Positions 1 to 6,923 are shown, counted from the first letter of the stretch. The stretch: 13,095 bases of DNA from Lachnospiraceae bacterium (GCA_009774465.1 VSNT01000110.1:1-13095); one strand, 5' to 3'. Made by a program: numbers and translations. Notes: a model not told the origin generated them from the sequence alone.

Positions 1-380
1 GCCGCTGCCTCAAGGCACTGCCTTATAAGTTCAGATGAAAGCAGCGGTCTTGCCCCATCATGAATAAAAATCAAATCCTGTTCTGAGGCATACTTTCTAA
101 TCGCTTCAAGTCCATTCCATATGGACAATTGCCGGTTTTCACCAGGTAAGGAAAACCCTTTGAATTTATGCAAAATCTGCGCCTCTTCCATGCATTTTAA
201 GATAAATTCCTGCCATATGCCATCTGCGGCAATCTGTATTGCATCAATCATTTCATGGCGGGCAATTGTCTCAAGACAATATTGAATAATCGGCTTGCCA
301 TGAACCTTAATATATTGTTTGGGTATATCAGCTCCCATCCTGCTGCCGGTTCCACCGGATAAAATAAGTGCGGTATTCAT
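1..380 (-). CDS. IspD/TarI-family cytidylyltransferase (partial, 3' end outside window)
   Basis: About 126 N-terminal residues are present. The protein opens MNTALILSGGTGSRMGAD followed by IPKQY, the IspD/TarI nucleotide-binding signature (Gly-rich loop, Arg, Met-Gly, Pro-Lys-Gln). Further on it has QLSIWNGLEAI, matching the family's S-x-x-NGL stretch, and FIHDGARPLL, matching the HDxARP motif. Such enzymes join CTP to a sugar- or polyol-phosphate (methylerythritol-4-P for IspD, ribitol-5-P for TarI). Its place at the end of a polysaccharide cluster favours a TarI-like polyol or sugar role over isoprenoid synthesis, but that is inference. The ATG at 378-380 is preceded by GGAGG with a 7-nt spacer, lying inside the last codons of the upstream gene, and overlaps that gene's TGA as ATGA. 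Translation is therefore probably coupled. The first loop residue is Ser (LSGG) where Ala is usual. Confidence 0.88.
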   Translation of the reverse strand, partial: MNTALILSGGTGSRMGADIPKQYIKVHGKPIIQYCLETIARHEMIDAIQIAADGIWQEFILKCMEEAQILHKFKGFSLPGENRQLSIWNGLEAIRKYASEQDLIFIHDGARPLLSSELIRQCLEAA

Positions 381-2257
381 GGGGTTTCCTCCGATATCAC
401 TTTACATTTTTTCTTATAAAAAGCTACTCCCATTTGTACAATTCGTTCACATCCATACTGCTTTAATTCGCTGATATATTGTTTCTGCTTAATTTGCTCA
501 AGACCACTCTGCTCCAGATCTTCTAATGCTCTTTCTGCCTCCAGATCATCTTCAAATTCTTTCGACACTGATTTAATCTCTATCAAAAAGCCCGGATACT
601 TCTTATTTTTTGGCTTTAACTGTATATCATACCTGCCCTCACCAGACTCTCTATTAGAACTAAGCTCGTAATATTGATTCATAACCGCACACATTCCCAG
701 CAAAAATCCGTGATAAAAGCTTTCTACAGATGTATCATGATAACTGACAGCTGACATAATGAACTCCTGCAGTTCTTCTTGAAATTTTTTCATATTTCCC
801 GTAAGCAGTGCCTGTTGCAAAGTAATCGCTGTGGAAGTGGAAACCACAGTCTCCAATTTGTCTAAAATCTCTTTTTCATATAAAATAACAATTTCCCTGT
901 TGGGAATACATATCCGGCAAATAGAATTCCCATCATGCAGCGGCTGCCCTCCCCTGACTGTTAAATATCCGGCCATCAGTAAAAAACTGTAGATACTTGA
1001 TGGATTTCTTTTTATCTCAGGATAAACAACCGAAGTATCTATATATGCTTCAACTATTTCACCACACAAAAGTCTCCGTAAATCCTGAAGAGTTTCGCTG
1101 GAGGATTCCTTGACAATTTCCCCCACAATTTCATTGCTGCCCGTAGACTGCCAAAATGTCCTGGGAAAAAAGTCTGAATCAACATAGCTAAGCACAGACC
1201 AGGGATTATAAATTTCAGAATTGCCAAACTGGTACCCATCATACCACTTTCTGACCTCCGGCAGCTTATCCTCCTGTCCAAAATCATTAAGGAGCTGGGC
1301 TACTTCATTTTCCGTAAATCCAAAATATTCACTGTATCGATTCTCTAATACCGAATTTACATTCAAATTGTTTAAACCGCTAAAAATACTTTCCCTGGCA
1401 ACACGCAGTATCCCCGTCATAAAAGCCATACTCACATGCCTGTTGTCTTTTAGGCCACCTGAAAGGAAATTTCTCATAAAAGTAATTACATCCTCGTAAA
1501 AGCCTTTCATATATCCCTGCTGTATGGGAGTGTCATATTCATCAATCAATATCACAGGCGCAACGCCATAATTCAAATCCAAAAATAACGAAAGATTGGC
1601 AAGCGTTCCTGCCCACAAGGCTTCATCCAATGTTCCTGTAAGCATCTTTTCGATATACTGCTTATCAATATTTATAATTCTATCACTTTCAAGAAGGACT
1701 ATATGTCTCCGATACTCTGCCTGAATAACAGAATATAAATTGATCTTTGTTTCCTCCCATGTATCATATTTCACATCCTTGAAGGTAAGGAATATCACCG
1801 GATATCTTCCCTGTTCTTTCTGATACTTCTTTCCTGCTTTCCATACATTTGTCTCTTTAAAATAAACAGAAGTATCTTCCTCGGTTTTTTCAAAGAACAC
1901 ACGAAGCATGTCCATATTTAAAGTTTTTCCAAATCTTCTGGGCCTTGTAAAAAGTGATACCAAAGGATGATAGTCCAGCAAGTCTTTGATAAGCAGGGTT
2001 TTATCAACATAATAATACCCTGACACCGCCATCTTGTAATCTGATATTCCAATAGGGAGTGGACGTTTCCCACTTCCCACTTTAGAACTTCCCTTTTTGC
2101 AGTTTCTGCCCTCCGGCTTAGATGCATTTCCCGGAATCTTCCACCGGTATCCATCGTAATATGCACCTTCTATACTGCCATTTCGGCAAAGCGCATTCAC
2201 CCTTCGCTTTGTCAAACCCCATTTTTCTGCTATTTGTATAGAGTTAAGGTATTGCAT
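377..2257 (-). CDS. HTH-AAA-ATPase-like-PD-(D/E)XK nuclease fusion protein
   Basis: The protein has 626 residues in three parts. Residues 1-52 look like a MerR/excisionase-type DNA-binding domain (IAEKWGLTKRRVNALCRNG, then a YRWKIP wing). Residues 53-65 are a low-complexity basic linker. From about residue 66 comes the AAA-ATPase-like domain (LPIGISDYK, YVDKTLLI, Walker A-like RPRRFGKT at 105-112, Walker B VILIDEYDTP at 235-244). The C-terminus carries a PD-(D/E)XK-type core: GRYD ending at D544, then FLIEIKS with E560 and K562. Members of this AAA/DUF1703-type family are abundant in gut anaerobes and their biological role is not firmly known. The start ATG has GGGAG upstream. It sits 284 bp after the DUF4422 gene and overlaps the cytidylyltransferase start by 4 bp. 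It has no obvious role in sugar synthesis, and the palindromes upstream suggest an inserted cassette. I infer ATP-dependent DNA binding or cleavage; the substrate is unknown. Confidence 0.85.
   Translation of the reverse strand: MQYLNSIQIAEKWGLTKRRVNALCRNGSIEGAYYDGYRWKIPGNASKPEGRNCKKGSSKVGSGKRPLPIGISDYKMAVSGYYYVDKTLLIKDLLDYHPLVSLFTRPRRFGKTLNMDMLRVFFEKTEEDTSVYFKETNVWKAGKKYQKEQGRYPVIFLTFKDVKYDTWEETKINLYSVIQAEYRRHIVLLESDRIINIDKQYIEKMLTGTLDEALWAGTLANLSLFLDLNYGVAPVILIDEYDTPIQQGYMKGFYEDVITFMRNFLSGGLKDNRHVSMAFMTGILRVARESIFSGLNNLNVNSVLENRYSEYFGFTENEVAQLLNDFGQEDKLPEVRKWYDGYQFGNSEIYNPWSVLSYVDSDFFPRTFWQSTGSNEIVGEIVKESSSETLQDLRRLLCGEIVEAYIDTSVVYPEIKRNPSSIYSFLLMAGYLTVRGGQPLHDGNSICRICIPNREIVILYEKEILDKLETVVSTSTAITLQQALLTGNMKKFQEELQEFIMSAVSYHDTSVESFYHGFLLGMCAVMNQYYELSSNRESGEGRYDIQLKPKNKKYPGFLIEIKSVSKEFEDDLEAERALEDLEQSGLEQIKQKQYISELKQYGCERIVQMGVAFYKKKCKVISEETP
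388..392 (-). promoter_or_regulatory. Shine-Dalgarno of the cytidylyltransferase gene, inside the upstream ORF
   Basis: GGAGG on the minus strand, 7 nt before the ATG at 378-380. It is read as part of the Ser-Glu-Glu codons at the end of the HTH-AAA-nuclease ORF. It fixes the start of the downstream gene and implies translational coupling. Confidence 0.75.
2063..2083 (-). repeat. Repeat-like segment inside the HTH-AAA linker
   Basis: On the minus strand this reads AAAGTGGGAAG then TGGGAAACGT and encodes K-V-G-S-G-K-R (residues 59-65), the linker between the HTH and ATPase domains. Its 16-nt core GGGAAGTGGGAAACGT matches 15 of 16 bases of plus-strand 2415-2430 in the gap upstream, in opposite orientation. 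Its AAAGTGGGAA end also matches both arms of the palindrome at 2437-2475. Confidence 0.55.
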
Positions 2258-2278
2258 ATTGCTCTCCCTTTTTTATTC

Positions 2279-2330
2279 CCGCGAGCAACGAGCCAAAGTC
2301 ATGCTTGCATGACCTTGGCGACTGCCGCGG
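2279..2330. repeat. Imperfect hairpin 1 of the palindrome cluster (REP-like)
   Basis: Core stem GTCATGC (2298-2304) pairs with GCATGAC (2307-2313). It is extended past a one-base mismatch by CCAA (2293-2296) with TTGG (2315-2318), and closed outside by CCGCG (2279-2283) with CGCGG (2326-2330) plus a GCA/TGC step. The tip is GCTTGC. It resembles repetitive extragenic palindromes, but I cannot check copy number. Confidence 0.6.
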
Positions 2331-2340
2331 TGGTGAAATA

Positions 2341-2357
2341 CCCCGCAGCTTGCTGCG
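2341..2357. repeat. Hairpin 2 of the palindrome cluster
   Basis: CGCAGC (2344-2349) and GCTGCG (2352-2357) flank TT, again with a GCTTGC tip. The unit CCCCGCAGCTTGCTGCG is a direct copy, 15 of 17 bases, of 2374-2390 in the next hairpin. Confidence 0.55.
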
Positions 2358-2370
2358 CATTCAAACTATG

Positions 2371-2396
2371 ATGCCCCGTAGCTTGCAGCGGGGCAT
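2371..2396. repeat. Hairpin 3, GC-rich stem followed by a T-rich stretch on the plus strand
   Basis: ATGCCCCG (2371-2378) pairs perfectly with CGGGGCAT (2389-2396), the third hairpin with a GCTTGC tip. On the plus strand it is followed by TTTTACTTTATT, so it could stop transcription entering from the left. On the minus strand, the direction of the genes, no U-tract follows, so it is not a good terminator for the operon. Confidence 0.55.
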
Positions 2397-2436
2397 TTTA
2401 CTTTATTATAAACCGGGAAGTGAGAAACGTAAAGCG

Positions 2437-2475
2437 TAAAGTGGGAAATAATTCAAACAATTATTTCCCACTTTA
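2437..2475. repeat. 17-bp perfect inverted repeat with 5-nt loop
   Basis: The left arm TAAAGTGGGAAATAATT (2437-2453) is the exact reverse complement of 2459-2475, with loop CAAAC. It lies 66 bp past the DUF4422 stop codon and would form a strong RNA hairpin from either strand. No clean U-tract follows on the minus strand, so terminator function is possible but weak. The AAAGTGGGAA core recurs inside the downstream ORF at 2074-2083. Confidence 0.7.
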
Positions 2476-2480
2476 TATCC

Positions 2481-2489
2481 ATCATAACA
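2481..2489 (-). promoter_or_regulatory. Possible extended -10 element for the HTH-AAA gene
   Basis: Minus-strand TGTTATGAT fits an extended -10 (TGnTATAAT with one mismatch). No convincing TTGACA lies at the right distance upstream. If real, transcription would start just before the 17-bp hairpin and give the HTH-AAA gene a long structured leader. This is a weak call. Confidence 0.2.
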
Positions 2490-2541
2490 AGTCAGCCATG
2501 TCATTCATAAGCCATCAGAATATATTCTTATCCTGACAACC

Positions 2542-3645
2542 TCAAATCAACATTTTCCTTCCCACATGCTTTATCTTCCACTCATCTGCATGAAACATAA
2601 AATACAAGGTCAGCAGATTTTCTCCCAAATACCCTATGTACCGGTCCGCCCTCTCCCATCCCTTCGGCGTGCTTAATTCTTCCGTCCTTTTCAGTATGGG
2701 AAACAGCCATTCGCAATAACCTCTTAAAATATCCCTTTTGGCTATAATCATATTATAATTATATAAATATGGCTGCTTTAAAATCTCCTGAAACCGCTCC
2801 CCATACTCTGGCTGCAGTTCCTTTAATGCGGACAGCATGGCATCCCAATCGCTCTCTTTGATATACCTGCTGTGGTGTTCGCTGATATCCGGCTCATGGA
2901 GCAGGGGATAGGGCAAAAGCACATCCACGTTTTCCTCTTTCATTTTTATCAGACCATCATCCGTAATATCCAAAAATCTTCTATAATGAAACAGCCCAAA
3001 ATACTTGTCGCTCTCTTCGGTGCACAGCTTATTTTTCCACATCCAGTAAAGCGCTGTCAACTCGCAGTAATTCACATTTTTAGCAGAAATGTTTTCCCCC
3101 AGATCATCTGTGACCTCTGTAATCCTCTGATCCGTCAATGCTGCTCCTACCTGAATGGGATGTACCCAGTCCGGAATGGAATATGCGTTTTTTAAAGGCT
3201 TATCCCTGTAAAATTTCGCCATATATATTTCCGCAATGGAATCCGCTCTATATGAATCTGCATTATGTGAATCTGTATGATATAAATCAGCATTATATAA
3301 GGAAGGAAATTCTCCAATGCCCTCATAGTATCTGCCCATTAATTCCCCTTCCTTGTCCGAAGTAAGGCAATAAATATGCTGAAAGCCCTTATTCTTAAGG
3401 ATGTCTGTCACAATTCTCTGTACATCTTCGGGGACGGCAATTAAAACAGGAATCTCTTTATCTTCACAATCGTCGGTTTCTATCACCGGCAGTCCGCAAA
3501 GCTGAGTCGAATTTTCTCTAAGGCTGCTCACCATAAAGTTTATAACTTCATATTGGGGATATAACTTTTTGATGGCTAAACAGGCGCCAAGAGCAATGCT
3601 CCTGGCGCCAAATATGATCAGTTTGCTGGTAGTGGTAAAAGACAT
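2542..3645 (-). CDS. Rossmann-DUF4422 putative glycosyltransferase
   Basis: The protein has 367 residues. Residues about 8-100 form a Rossmann-like module (KLIIFGARSIALGACLA, then VLIAVPEDVQ and GFQHIYCL), comparable to the N-termini of the FkbM proteins upstream. Residues 117-136 are a five-residue tandem repeat. From about residue 160 it matches DUF4422: HPIQVGAALTD, YCELTALYWMWKN, YFGLFHYRRFLD, then YNYNMIIAKRDI, YCEWLFPIL and RYIGYLGENLLTLYF. DUF4422 proteins sit in capsule and LPS clusters and are thought to be glycosyltransferases, so I infer transfer of a sugar from this cluster's nucleotide-sugar pool. No signal peptide or membrane segment is seen, so it should be cytosolic or peripheral. 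The ATG has a GGAG upstream. It follows rfbH after 56 bp in which I see nothing. Confidence 0.85.
   Translation of the reverse strand: MSFTTTSKLIIFGARSIALGACLAIKKLYPQYEVINFMVSSLRENSTQLCGLPVIETDDCEDKEIPVLIAVPEDVQRIVTDILKNKGFQHIYCLTSDKEGELMGRYYEGIGEFPSLYNADLYHTDSHNADSYRADSIAEIYMAKFYRDKPLKNAYSIPDWVHPIQVGAALTDQRITEVTDDLGENISAKNVNYCELTALYWMWKNKLCTEESDKYFGLFHYRRFLDITDDGLIKMKEENVDVLLPYPLLHEPDISEHHSRYIKESDWDAMLSALKELQPEYGERFQEILKQPYLYNYNMIIAKRDILRGYCEWLFPILKRTEELSTPKGWERADRYIGYLGENLLTLYFMFHADEWKIKHVGRKMLI
3238..3297 (-). repeat. Four tandem 15-bp repeats in the linker of the DUF4422 protein
   Basis: Four degenerate 15-bp units in tandem (3283-3297, 3268-3282, 3253-3267, 3238-3252) follow the pattern YATNNNGCNGATTCA. 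They encode YNADL, YHTDS, HNADS and YRADS (residues 117-136), between the Rossmann module and DUF4422. The unit is a multiple of three, so copy-number change would alter linker length without breaking the frame. Confidence 0.8.
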
Positions 3646-3701
3646 TGTTGTTTGCTCCGTATGATTTCTTTAGACTTTGTTCTTTCTTAATCAAAATATT
3701 C

Positions 3702-5048
3702 TCATATTTCTTTTAGTTTTTCAAGCATATAATCAATCTTTTCTTTGGTCATCCCCGGGTATACACCTATCCAAAAAGATTTTTCCATCACAGTATCCGT
3801 ATTAACCAGTTCACCAATTACTCTATACCCCTGATTCAATCTTCTCATTTTATCAAAGCAGGGATGTTTAATTAAATTTCCTGCAAACAGCATTCTGGTT
3901 TGAATTCCATTTTTCTCTAAATGCTGAACAACCCTGTTACGCTCTATCCCCTCACAACAGGTGAGAAGAAAACCAAACCAGCTGGGATCAGAATCTGCAT
4001 TTGCTTCCGGCAATATAAATTTATCCCGTTGTTCTTCCAACCCCTCATATAATTGTTTGAAATTCTTTTTTCTTTTCTCAACAAATCCCTGAAATTTATC
4101 AAGCTGTGCACATCCGATTGCCGCCTGCAAATCTGTAGCCTTTAAATTGTAGCCAAAATGTGAATAAACATATTTGTGATCATAGCCAATGGGCAGTTCA
4201 CCATACTGCCTGTCAAACCTGTGCCCGCACATATTGTCCCTTCCGGAAGGACAGACGCAGTCCCGCCCCCAGTCACGCAAAGAACGGATGCACTTATGTA
4301 AAAGCGGACTGTTCGTATACACCGCTCCTCCTTCTCCCATTGTCATATGGTGAGGAGGATAAAAGCTGCTGGTTCCAATATCTCCAATTGTTCCTGTAAG
4401 CCTGCGCTCTCCATCTATCTCATAAACAGATCCCAAAGCATCACAGTTATCTTCTATCAGCCATAACTGGTGTTTGTCACAAAATTTTTTCACTTCTTTT
4501 AAGTCAAATGGGTTCCCCAGCGTATGCGCTGCCATAACCGCTTTCGTCTTATTTGATAATGCTTTTTCAAGCTGCGTAACATCCAAGTTATACTGTGGAA
4601 TTGTAATATCTATAAAGACGGGAACCGCACCATACTGGATGATTGGTGCCACTGTAGTTGGAAAACCTGCTGCCACAGTAATAACCTCATCCCCTCTCTC
4701 AATTGCCCTGTCCCCTAACAGAGGTGAAGTCAGTGCCATAAATGCCACCAGATTGGCCGAAGATCCTGAATTGACCAGTGAACAATATTTCACATCCAGA
4801 TACCTGGCCAGCTTGTCTTCAAACTCCTCCGTATACCGTCCTGATGTGAGCCAGAATTCCAACGCACTATCCACCAGATTGCACATTTCTTTTTCATCAT
4901 ATACCCTTGACGCATAAGGAATTCTCTGCCCGGGCGTAAACGTCTCCTCCACATGATGAAACTTTTCATGATAATCCTTTACCAGCTCCAGTATTTTCGC
5001 CCTGGCCTGTCGTTCATCCATATTCGCAAATTCATTTTCTCTTTTCAT
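3702..5048 (-). CDS. rfbH: CDP-4-keto-6-deoxyglucose 3-dehydrase (RfbH/DdhC/AscC type)
   Basis: The 448-residue length is close to the Salmonella and Yersinia enzymes. The fold is that of an aspartate-aminotransferase-type sugar enzyme (SGSSANLVAF at 94-103, IEDNCDALGS at 198-207). At the place of the PLP lysine it has His: SFYPPHHMTMGEGG, with H233 aligning to the lysine of ordinary aminotransferases. This is the hallmark of the PMP-dependent C-3 dehydrase. C264-x-C266-x7-C274, together with C202, match the cysteines that hold the [2Fe-2S] cluster in the Yersinia E1 enzyme; the C202 to C264 spacing is a few residues longer than there. It removes the C-3 hydroxyl of CDP-4-keto-6-deoxyglucose with electrons from a partner reductase, which is not in the window. 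The ATG overlaps the rfbG stop as ATGA, with GAGG upstream. Confidence 0.95.
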   Translation of the reverse strand: MKRENEFANMDERQARAKILELVKDYHEKFHHVEETFTPGQRIPYASRVYDEKEMCNLVDSALEFWLTSGRYTEEFEDKLARYLDVKYCSLVNSGSSANLVAFMALTSPLLGDRAIERGDEVITVAAGFPTTVAPIIQYGAVPVFIDITIPQYNLDVTQLEKALSNKTKAVMAAHTLGNPFDLKEVKKFCDKHQLWLIEDNCDALGSVYEIDGERRLTGTIGDIGTSSFYPPHHMTMGEGGAVYTNSPLLHKCIRSLRDWGRDCVCPSGRDNMCGHRFDRQYGELPIGYDHKYVYSHFGYNLKATDLQAAIGCAQLDKFQGFVEKRKKNFKQLYEGLEEQRDKFILPEANADSDPSWFGFLLTCCEGIERNRVVQHLEKNGIQTRMLFAGNLIKHPCFDKMRRLNQGYRVIGELVNTDTVMEKSFWIGVYPGMTKEKIDYMLEKLKEI

Positions 5049-6115
5049 TTTCTGCTGTCCTCTACAAATTCGTTAAACTGACTTTCCATAACTGATTTTA
5101 TATCTATACCTCTTTGATAAGAACTATACCATTCTACCGTCTTATCAACTGCCTTATCAATATGCCAGACCGGCTTCCATGAAAATACTTTTTTGAATTT
5201 AGAGCAGTCAAGTTTAAGATAGTTTGCCTCATGAGGACCTTGAACACTGTGATTTTCCCATACTGCCTTTTCCTTATTATATTTCTGCCATGACTGGCAA
5301 AACAAATTCACCAACTCTCCTGTGGAAATGCAATCAGATTCGTCAGGCCCGATATTGTAACTGCCCGCTGTTTCTCCCTTACTGCTTTGCTCTTTTGCTA
5401 TCTTCAAATAAGCCATTACAGGTTCCAGCACATGCTGATAAGGCCTGATGGAATCAGGGTTACGTACAATAACAGGTTCCCTTTTTGCTGCTGCCCGAAA
5501 ACAGTCCGGAATGATACGGTCTACTGCAAAATCACCGCCGCCAATCACATTTCCAGCCCTTGCCGTTGATATGGAAGTATTTCCATCTTTCAGGAAAGAA
5601 TTCCGGTAACTATAGGTCACCAGTTCCGAGCAGGATTTACTATTGGAATAAGGATCAAAACCGCACAGCTCTTCGTTTTCACGATATCCCCATTCCCACT
5701 CTTTGTTTTTATAGACCTTATCTGTTGTAACATTTACGAAGGAATAAACGCTGCTGCTGTTTCTGATGCATTCTAACACATTAACCGTTCCCATCACATT
5801 TGTCTGATAAGTCCATACCGGATTTTGATAGGATTCCCTGACAATGGGCTGTGCTGCCAAGTGAAGCACAATTTCCGGTTTTGTCTTTTCAAAAACCTTT
5901 GTAAGCAATACTCTGTCAGAAATATCTCCAATGTATGACTGCATGTCCTTTTTAAGAGCAAGAATTTCAAAAAGCGACGGATTTAGAGGGCATAAAGAAA
6001 AACCGGTAACGTCTGCACCTGCATTCAGCAAAATATAACTTAGCCAGCTTCCCTTAAATCCTGTATGACCTGTAACTAAAACCTTTTTTCCTTTGTAAAA
6101 GGATAAATCAAGCAT
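5045..6115 (-). CDS. rfbG: CDP-glucose 4,6-dehydratase
   Basis: The 356-residue length is typical of RfbG/DdhB. It is an extended SDR with TGHTGFKGSW (residues 15-24) binding NAD, TTDKVY (130-135), the catalytic pair Y156 and K160 in DPYSNSKSCSELV, RAGNVIGGGD (186-195) and RPYQHVLEP (224-232). The last two are characteristic of CDP-glucose dehydratases. It turns CDP-glucose into CDP-4-keto-6-deoxyglucose, using the product of rfbF and feeding rfbH. The ATG at 6113-6115 has GAGG upstream within the gap after rfbF (15 bp). It ends in a 4-bp overlap with rfbH. No odd residues were seen in the core motifs. Confidence 0.96.
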   Translation of the reverse strand: MLDLSFYKGKKVLVTGHTGFKGSWLSYILLNAGADVTGFSLCPLNPSLFEILALKKDMQSYIGDISDRVLLTKVFEKTKPEIVLHLAAQPIVRESYQNPVWTYQTNVMGTVNVLECIRNSSSVYSFVNVTTDKVYKNKEWEWGYRENEELCGFDPYSNSKSCSELVTYSYRNSFLKDGNTSISTARAGNVIGGGDFAVDRIIPDCFRAAAKREPVIVRNPDSIRPYQHVLEPVMAYLKIAKEQSSKGETAGSYNIGPDESDCISTGELVNLFCQSWQKYNKEKAVWENHSVQGPHEANYLKLDCSKFKKVFSWKPVWHIDKAVDKTVEWYSSYQRGIDIKSVMESQFNEFVEDSRK

Positions 6116-6130
6116 CTTTATAACCTCACT

Positions 6131-6904
6131 CTACCAAACCTTCCAGGGGGCTTGTCCGCTTTCCCACAAAGCTTCCAAATATTCTTTGTCCCTCATAGTA
6201 TCCATTGGAGACCAAAATCCTTCATGCTTGTAGGCCATCATTTCTCCTCCGCCCGCAACAGCCTCCAGCGGACCGGCTTCCAGCATTTCATTCCCTTCTC
6301 CCAAATAATCAAATATTTTCCGATTCAGCACCATAAATCCTGCATTAACCCATGCAGAATCTGACCTTGCTTTTTCCTTAAACCCTTTTACCTGATTGGT
6401 ATCAGGATCTATCTTTAACGCCCCAAACCGCCCTGCCGGCTGAGTCGTTGTAATTGTCGCTATTTTTCCACTTCGATGATGAAAGTTCAAAAGGCTGTCA
6501 ATATTTACATCTGAAACTCCATCTCCATAAGTGAGCATAAACTCGTCATCTTCTATATAATTTTTTACTCTTAAAATACGTCCTGCTGTTAATGTGTTGA
6601 GCCCCGTATTAACCAAAGTCACTTTCCAGGGTTCCACATGGTTTTCATGCAGCGTCACTTCCTGGTCTGCTAAAGAAAAGGTGCTGTCTGAACGGTAAGT
6701 ATAATAATGAATGAAATATTCTTTTATCATCTGCCCCTTATATCCACAGCAAATAATAAATTCATTAAAATGATAAAAAGAATATAATTTCATAATATGC
6801 CAAATAATCGGCATTCCTCCAATTTCAATCATGGGTTTAGGTTTTAAGATTGATTCTTCACTAATACGCGTTCCTTTTCCGCCTGCTAAAATAACTACTT
6901 TCAT
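6131..6904 (-). CDS. rfbF: Glucose-1-phosphate cytidylyltransferase
   Basis: The protein has 257 residues, the family's usual length. It carries LAGGKGTRISEES (6-18) and KPKPM (21-25), the CTP-binding and catalytic signature; YGDGVSDV with D128, and SPMDTMRD with D235, as expected metal ligands; PAGRFGAL; and the C-terminal APWKVW that is nearly invariant in RfbF/DdhA. It makes CDP-glucose from CTP and glucose-1-phosphate, the entry to the CDP-deoxysugar branch. AGGGG lies about 6 nt before the ATG. It is 19 bp downstream of a divergent paralogue and 15 bp upstream of rfbG, so rfbF-rfbG-rfbH keeps the order known from enterobacterial O-antigen clusters. Confidence 0.96.
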   Translation of the reverse strand: MKVVILAGGKGTRISEESILKPKPMIEIGGMPIIWHIMKLYSFYHFNEFIICCGYKGQMIKEYFIHYYTYRSDSTFSLADQEVTLHENHVEPWKVTLVNTGLNTLTAGRILRVKNYIEDDEFMLTYGDGVSDVNIDSLLNFHHRSGKIATITTTQPAGRFGALKIDPDTNQVKGFKEKARSDSAWVNAGFMVLNRKIFDYLGEGNEMLEAGPLEAVAGGGEMMAYKHEGFWSPMDTMRDKEYLEALWESGQAPWKVW

Positions 6905-6923
6905 TTCAATCCCCTGAGCATTC

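Larger units (their letters stand above)
2258..2541. other. 284-bp intergenic region: palindrome cluster, no gene seen
   Basis: This is the only sizeable gap in the window. It holds, from low to high coordinate, a GGGAG ribosome binding site for the HTH-AAA gene, three hairpins with GCTTGC tips (2279-2396), the short GGGAAGTGAGAAACGT segment (2415-2430), the 17-bp inverted repeat (2437-2475), and 66 bp with nothing clear except a weak promoter-like hexamer. I see no ORF, tRNA or riboswitch in it. Confidence 0.6.

Noticed and set aside
1..380. Housekeeping isoprenoid ispD
   Set aside because: Motifs cannot separate IspD from TarI-like enzymes in this fragment, and the polysaccharide context argues against a dedicated MEP-pathway gene, so no gene symbol is given.
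1918..2166. Minus-strand 82-codon frame overlapping the N-terminal part of the HTH-AAA gene
   Set aside because: It is an out-of-frame shadow of a gene with clear HTH and Walker motifs. It is not needed to explain the HTH-ATPase junction, since the main frame is continuous there.
2371..2396. Rho-independent terminator of the sugar operon
   Set aside because: The T-rich stretch follows the hairpin only on the plus strand, while all genes run on the minus strand.
2279..2475. CRISPR array or tRNA-like element
   Set aside because: The hairpins differ in stem sequence and spacing, there are no regular repeat-spacer units and no cas genes, and no cloverleaf or CCA-type end can be drawn.
4474..4917. 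Plus-strand open frame of 147 codons opposite rfbH
   Set aside because: It lies wholly antisense to a gene with full family motifs, shows no recognisable domain and has no ribosome binding site of note. The same holds for the other plus-strand frames opposite real genes.
3702..5048. Ordinary PLP sugar aminotransferase (ArnB/DegT type)
   Set aside because: The PLP lysine position is His in the SFYPPHH motif and the C-x-C-x7-C cluster ligands are present, which define the 3-dehydrase.
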